Of a stretch of 64,000 nucleotides of DNA, positions 59,579 through 64,000 are shown piece after piece (position 1 is the first letter of the stretch; the number at the start of each line of letters is the position of its first letter). The notes under the pieces are model-generated. The model saw only the letters and a program-made list of their open reading frames with translations. It was not told the DNA's origin and made no database searches. Location: the NCBI GenBank assembly GCA_025618425.1, contig CM046841.1:14043144-14107143 (forward strand), given 5' to 3'. The translations under genes were made by a program, and so were the position numbers. The stretch is from Heliocidaris tuberculata. Its lineage: Eukaryota > Echinodermata > Echinoidea > Camarodonta > Echinometridae.

Positions 59579-59823
59579 GATCATTCGCCATTAACGCCTC
59601 TTGATTCAAAAGGATCCCCATATTGCTCAACCACCACTACCACTACATGCAGAACGACAGCCCCAAAATATCCGACGCTTACTGACCATGCTGACTACAC
59701 AAATTAGCGATTCACTGAAGGGGGTAATAAACAATGCGGCAAAACAAAAGGACAATTACATGTATATATAAGCACATGATCCTCGATGAAAATATCAAGC
59801 TCTCTGAAAACTGCAAAATCAGA

Positions 59824-59855
<32 letters not shown>

Positions 59856-60410
59856 GTAACTGTGTTGTAACATAAAAGTAGCATTTCCCGTAATCTTCAC
59901 CACCCAGTCGCGAGCATTTCAATACTGCTGGACATTCAATAAATGACCGAATGCAATGCTGCATTATCAGAGACAGCATTGCATCATTTGAAGAACGACA
60001 TTTCAATGATTCAAAATGATTGCTAATAATCAGAGCGCACATGATGTCGGGCTAAATAAGACCCTCAATTTGGAGCTGTGGAATAAATATTTTGTTTTGA
60101 CGGCCTATTTCCATATAGACTTAAGTTTTGGATTTTTTTAATTGAAAGAAGGAATCTAAGTTTCAAGTGACTGAGGAAGTCGACTTCAGAGAAAAAAGTG
60201 AAGAAATGGAAAGGAAATGGAAATAGGGGAGGAGGCCACAACGAACAGAAAGCTGAATTGCATAATATTCGCCCGATTTCTTTTCGATTCCCATATGAAC
60301 ATGCGCTCATCGACCTCCCCCCCTCCACCACCCCTAGTGTAAAGCGTCCTACAGAAAATGAAGTTCGCGCGCAACCACACCCCCATTCACATCGGATTGT
60401 TACGTTTAAA
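59540..60410. other. Intergenic, low-complexity
   Basis: (TA)n to about 59577, a poly-C run at 59823-59850, otherwise ordinary sequence with no recognised gene. Confidence 0.5.
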
Positions 60411-61850
60411 TGACATGTCGGGGTTGAAAATTAATATTGACAATTTTAATGTAATCAGATTAGGAAACTTTTCAGATATATTATATCGTAACACTTCATT
60501 TCATTTTCCTTCAGATTATTTTATGTATTTGGGCATTAAGATCCTACTCATTGTAGGTTACCGTTTATATGATCTTAAATTCAAATCCAAACTAGAAGAA
60601 TTAAGGACTACCTTAAATACCTGGAATTGCAGAACACTTACTCTCTACAGAAAATTTTCATTATAAAATTTCTCAATCGTGCCATGAAATACATGGGTTA
60701 AAAAGGTACCTGGATGAAAATAATGATAGCAAATGGATTTTTAAAATTTTTTTTAGAATGGCTCTTGAAAACATTGGTAGTGATAGCTTTGTCAGTTGGA
60801 ATCTCTCTTGCGATCATTTGTCTTTTGTTGAAAAAAACTGATTCATTTTGGAATGATGTTCTGACTGCTTGGTGTTATTACAAGTATTATTATTCAGTCA
60901 AGTTCAATGAAATTATTTCTCAACCACTATTATTGGTTGGCGGTAAACCTGTTTTTATCAAGAGGTGGTTTGAATCCAATATGATTAATGCAAGAGATAT
61001 TCTAAACGATGATGGTTTCTTCATGTCATTTAATGAAGTACTTAATACAGAAATACGATTCAGGATCTTTGCTGACATAATCATTTTCCAATATTATCTG
61101 CCATTCCTAAGCAATATAAAGACACCATAAAATTCGTAAAGCAAGGTGAACATAATTATGACTGAAGAATAGTTACCAAGTCTATGCAATGAAAATTTTG
61201 ATATTAAAAAAAAAAAAACAGGGTTTCAAAATTATGCTACTTACATTTTCTTTAAAGCTATAGAATTTCAATCTCAGAAACAAATCACCAAAATAAATGG
61301 CAAACTGATTTGTCATTGGACTTGAGTTATTCTCTGATATGGAAATCCCGTTTCTCTTTGATTTATAAATTTCTAATAAAAAATAAAATAAGGAAATTAC
61401 AATTTGAGTTCATTCTCAAGAATATAGTTTCGCAACCTTTTTTTTTTTGTAAAATATGTATAAGTGAAATTTCAAACTGTCATTTTTGTGAGTCTAATCC
61501 TCAAACATTAACTGATTTATTTGTGAGATGCAAACTTTAACATTATTCTATAATGAAATCTTATTTATGGCTGAAGAGTAATAGTATTCGTCAGAGTATG
61601 TGACAGATGAGGAAATTTGTTTCGAAACCTTACTTCTTGACCAATTTTATTTGATAAACACAATTATACTCCCTGCCATTTTTTTTTCACGTAAAGCTCA
61701 GAATTATACCGAACAAGTGTTCATGATTGATTTATATTTTATGGTATTTACTGATCTATATTCATTTGCATGTACCCCAATGTCACCTGTCGTGAAGGGG
61801 TTTGGCAGTTTTTTATTACCAATTTTCAGAAAATACCATGTTTGTTGAGG
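60411..61850 (+). mobile_element. L1/Tx1-like LINE remnant (3' half)
   Basis: Shows the end of a reverse transcriptase and the region after it: SGLKINIDN and MYLGIKI, then TLNTWNCRTLTLYRKFS. Next come SFWNDVLTAW, EIISQPLL, KPVFIKRWFE and FEFILKNI, and a Cys/His motif (CKIC, CHFCES, LFVRC). Several stops and shifts; no catalytic core remains. Confidence 0.75.
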
Positions 61851-63005
61851 AATCACCCATCATTCGAAGCCGGAAATGTTTGTGAATAAAATCCACCTAA
61901 AAGATTGCATCTTGCTTATATGGCGCGAACGCAGGTCTGACCATCACTGTGGCTCTTGGTCCAGTTCTTATATAGCTCCCCCTTTTCTATTACTTGGTAA
62001 CTACTACACATCTCTCTCTCTCTTTCTCTCTCTCTCTCTCCTTCACCTCCTCCCTCTTTCACTTAAAATTTATCATACTCATTCTTCAGAGGTAGGCACA
62101 CATTATAATGAAATGAATTTCATATATGATCTGAAACACGAGTTGCGTACACATGTATGTGCGTATATCATACACAGTATATTCTTATATTTGATTATGC
62201 ATAATCATGTGAACCTATATGTGTGCCTCAATATATATGTATGTGTGTAAGATGTGTTGCTATATCATACAAATATACAAGTATGTGTACGTGTATATAT
62301 TTTGTACGTATTGTGTACGTGCAAATGTATGTGAGAATATATATATCTGTGCACCAGTATACGTGCACTATACGTGCACATGCATTTATTACACCTATTT
62401 TTAAAATCTCTTTGTCATATACTTTTATCCATATCTCCTTACGAACACGTACATTAGGTCACGACAAACACGCAGTTGACATGACTATTACACGCATTTA
62501 TAAAGTACAAACTAAAAACCAAAATTGTCTTGCCTAATCATCCCCTCAACACTGAAACTTCACTATGCCCCCTCCCCCTTTTTACTTTGTTTCGGTCGGA
62601 CGTACCCATTTACTTTACTTGTATAGTACCTGACATCCGTATCACCTATTATTGCACAGTACACCTACACATTACATAGGAGACAACATATACATTTGCT
62701 TCGACCATAAAAGTCAGTTAATTGTTTACTTTGCTTACTTTTGTTTCTATTGAGTTCCCTTCTCGTTATTTCACTTACTCTTGTCGATAAACATCTTTTC
62801 AATTTTACTGATTTATGTTGATTTATGTTGCCAGCTTTATGATAGTTCTGTTCTGTTGTCTTTAGTTTTGTTATTTTGCTTATCATTATTTTTACCATTT
62901 GTTTCATTCTTTTGATTTAGCAAATAAACTTGAAGAAGGCCATGAGCTGGAAGCTTGTGAATACACCTAGTGACCTGCTTCATTCTGTCGATCATATCTT
63001 TTCAT
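61851..63005. other. Intergenic, no gene seen
   Basis: Contains a (TC)n tract near 62010-62042 and GT/TA-rich sequence near 62100-62400. Apparent short frames here have low-complexity composition. Confidence 0.5.
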
Positions 63006-63400
63006 ATATATATATATATATATATAAAACGAAATGTTCACAGGAACAAAGTTCTGACGAAGTGCAGTGTTAAAGATATGTAGAAAATAAAGCTCACAAC
63101 ATCGTATAGAATACACATACGAGGAGCATGTTTTTAACTTCACAAGTGCTTTCGATTTATTCTCTTCACGTGAAGAGAATAAATCGAAAGTGCTTGTGAA
63201 GTTACAAACTAAAGTTCACAACATCGTATAGAATACACACACGAGGAGCATGTTTTTAACTTCACAAGCGCTTTCGATTTATTCTCTTCAGGTAAAGAGA
63301 ATAAATCGAAAGTGCTTGTGAAGTTAAAAACATGCTCCTCGTGTGTGTATTCTATACGATGTTGTGAACCTTATTTTCTACATATATATATATATATATA
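63006..63400. repeat. Two adjacent long palindromes between TA repeats
   Basis: The first is centred at 63169/63170 (68 bp, near perfect), the second spans 63214-63369 with arms of about 75 bp. They share the segment CTTTCGATTTATTCTCTTCA. (TA)n lies on both sides. Confidence 0.9.
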
Positions 63401-63405
63401 TAATT

Positions 63406-63495
63406 CCAAAAGGAGTTAAATCCATTTTTGACCGAAATTGATTTTTAAAGATAAATATGTTCATCTCAGACGTGGGGATCAAATGTCATCGCATT

Positions 63496-63529
<34 letters not shown>

Positions 63530-63950
63530 GGGGGGGGGGGAAGTTGACAAAAAATTGTTACAAATTTAGGTTCCATTCCAAAAGGAGCTAAATCCCAAAC
63601 GGTTTCATTCCAAAAGGAGCTACATCCACTATGGTCATTTAGGATTTGTTCATTTTACCACATTCCCTAAAGCTGTGTAATTTTGACAATAATTTACCGA
63701 GTTTTAATATTTGTATGAATATTTTTGGATTTAGCTCCTTTTAATATGAAACATCGTAATATCCTCGTCTTTAGAAAAGACAATACATTTTTTTTTAATT
63801 TTGTTTCCAAAATTCTCAACAAATAAACATGAGAAAAGATAATATAAAGCAATATAGATGTGTTTCCTGATGAACTGTAATTGTTAAACGTCTTTAAATG
63901 TGCAGAAATAAATATTCGACTAAAGTTTCATTACAAAAGGAGCTAAATCC
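63406..63950. repeat. Dispersed CAAAAGGAGCTAAATCC motif
   Basis: Five near-copies at 63406, 63578, 63610, 63727 (inverted) and 63933 within 550 bases. The 63499-63540 interval is a poly-T to poly-G junction. Confidence 0.85.
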
Positions 63951-64000
63951 CTGAAAATTAAAATGACAAAAATGTCTTAAAAATGGAAACTAATTGCTAG

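Overview
This is eukaryotic, intron-rich, AT-rich nuclear DNA from an animal. CUB and MAM-type ectodomains, CR1/Jockey-, RTE- and L1-like retroelements, and TTAA-, TAA- and 8-bp-duplication DNA elements suggest a marine invertebrate, most likely an echinoderm or close deuterostome; the species cannot be fixed from sequence alone. No bacterial-type genes, CRISPR array, rRNA or convincing tRNA was seen.

The coding content is one tandem cluster of three related type-I membrane receptor genes, all on the + strand. I rebuilt them exon by exon from splice sites, reading-frame phase and mutual similarity. Gene A (435 to 11483; its signal-peptide exon lies upstream of the window) and gene B (18472 to 40704) encode CUB domain, MAM-like domain, Ser/Thr-rich stalk, transmembrane helix and a very long Tyr-rich cytoplasmic tail. 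Gene C (47827 to 57415) has the same plan without a CUB domain. Spliced lengths close perfectly in frame (B 1128 aa, C 592 aa, A at least 723 aa). The tails share a membrane-proximal NNPVY motif (PTB-type), many YxxL and YxN motifs (SH2 type) and a near-identical C-terminus PIYSDEVYS(E/D)F. Gene B's tail contains an exact 738-bp (246-aa) tandem duplication of the tyrosine block. I do not recognise this family by name. The inference is a lineage-specific signalling or immune-type receptor family that recruits SH2/PTB adaptors.

Introns and spacers are packed with mobile DNA. Gene B intron 1 holds a decayed CR1/Jockey-type LINE with endonuclease and reverse transcriptase (about 21182 to 24308), and its last intron holds a second, 5'-truncated copy (35837 to about 38021). 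RTE-like and L1-like LINE remnants lie at about 27240 to 27600 and 60411 to 61850. Several hAT-like non-autonomous elements have 8-bp target duplications and G-rich interiors. Other elements include a TTAA-flanked element with a broken THAP domain (Kolobok-like), a TAA-flanked Harbinger-like element with its own TATA box and small ORF, TTAA miniature elements and foldbacks. Downstream of gene C is a 592-bp element with an 11-bp target duplication, two direct terminal repeats and a hammerhead-ribozyme-like core in each (420 bp apart). This retrozyme or Penelope-LTR-like element is nested in a Tc1-like miniature element.

The best candidates for something undescribed are the receptor cluster, with its expandable tyrosine tail and gain or loss of a phase-symmetric CUB exon, and the hammerhead-bearing element.
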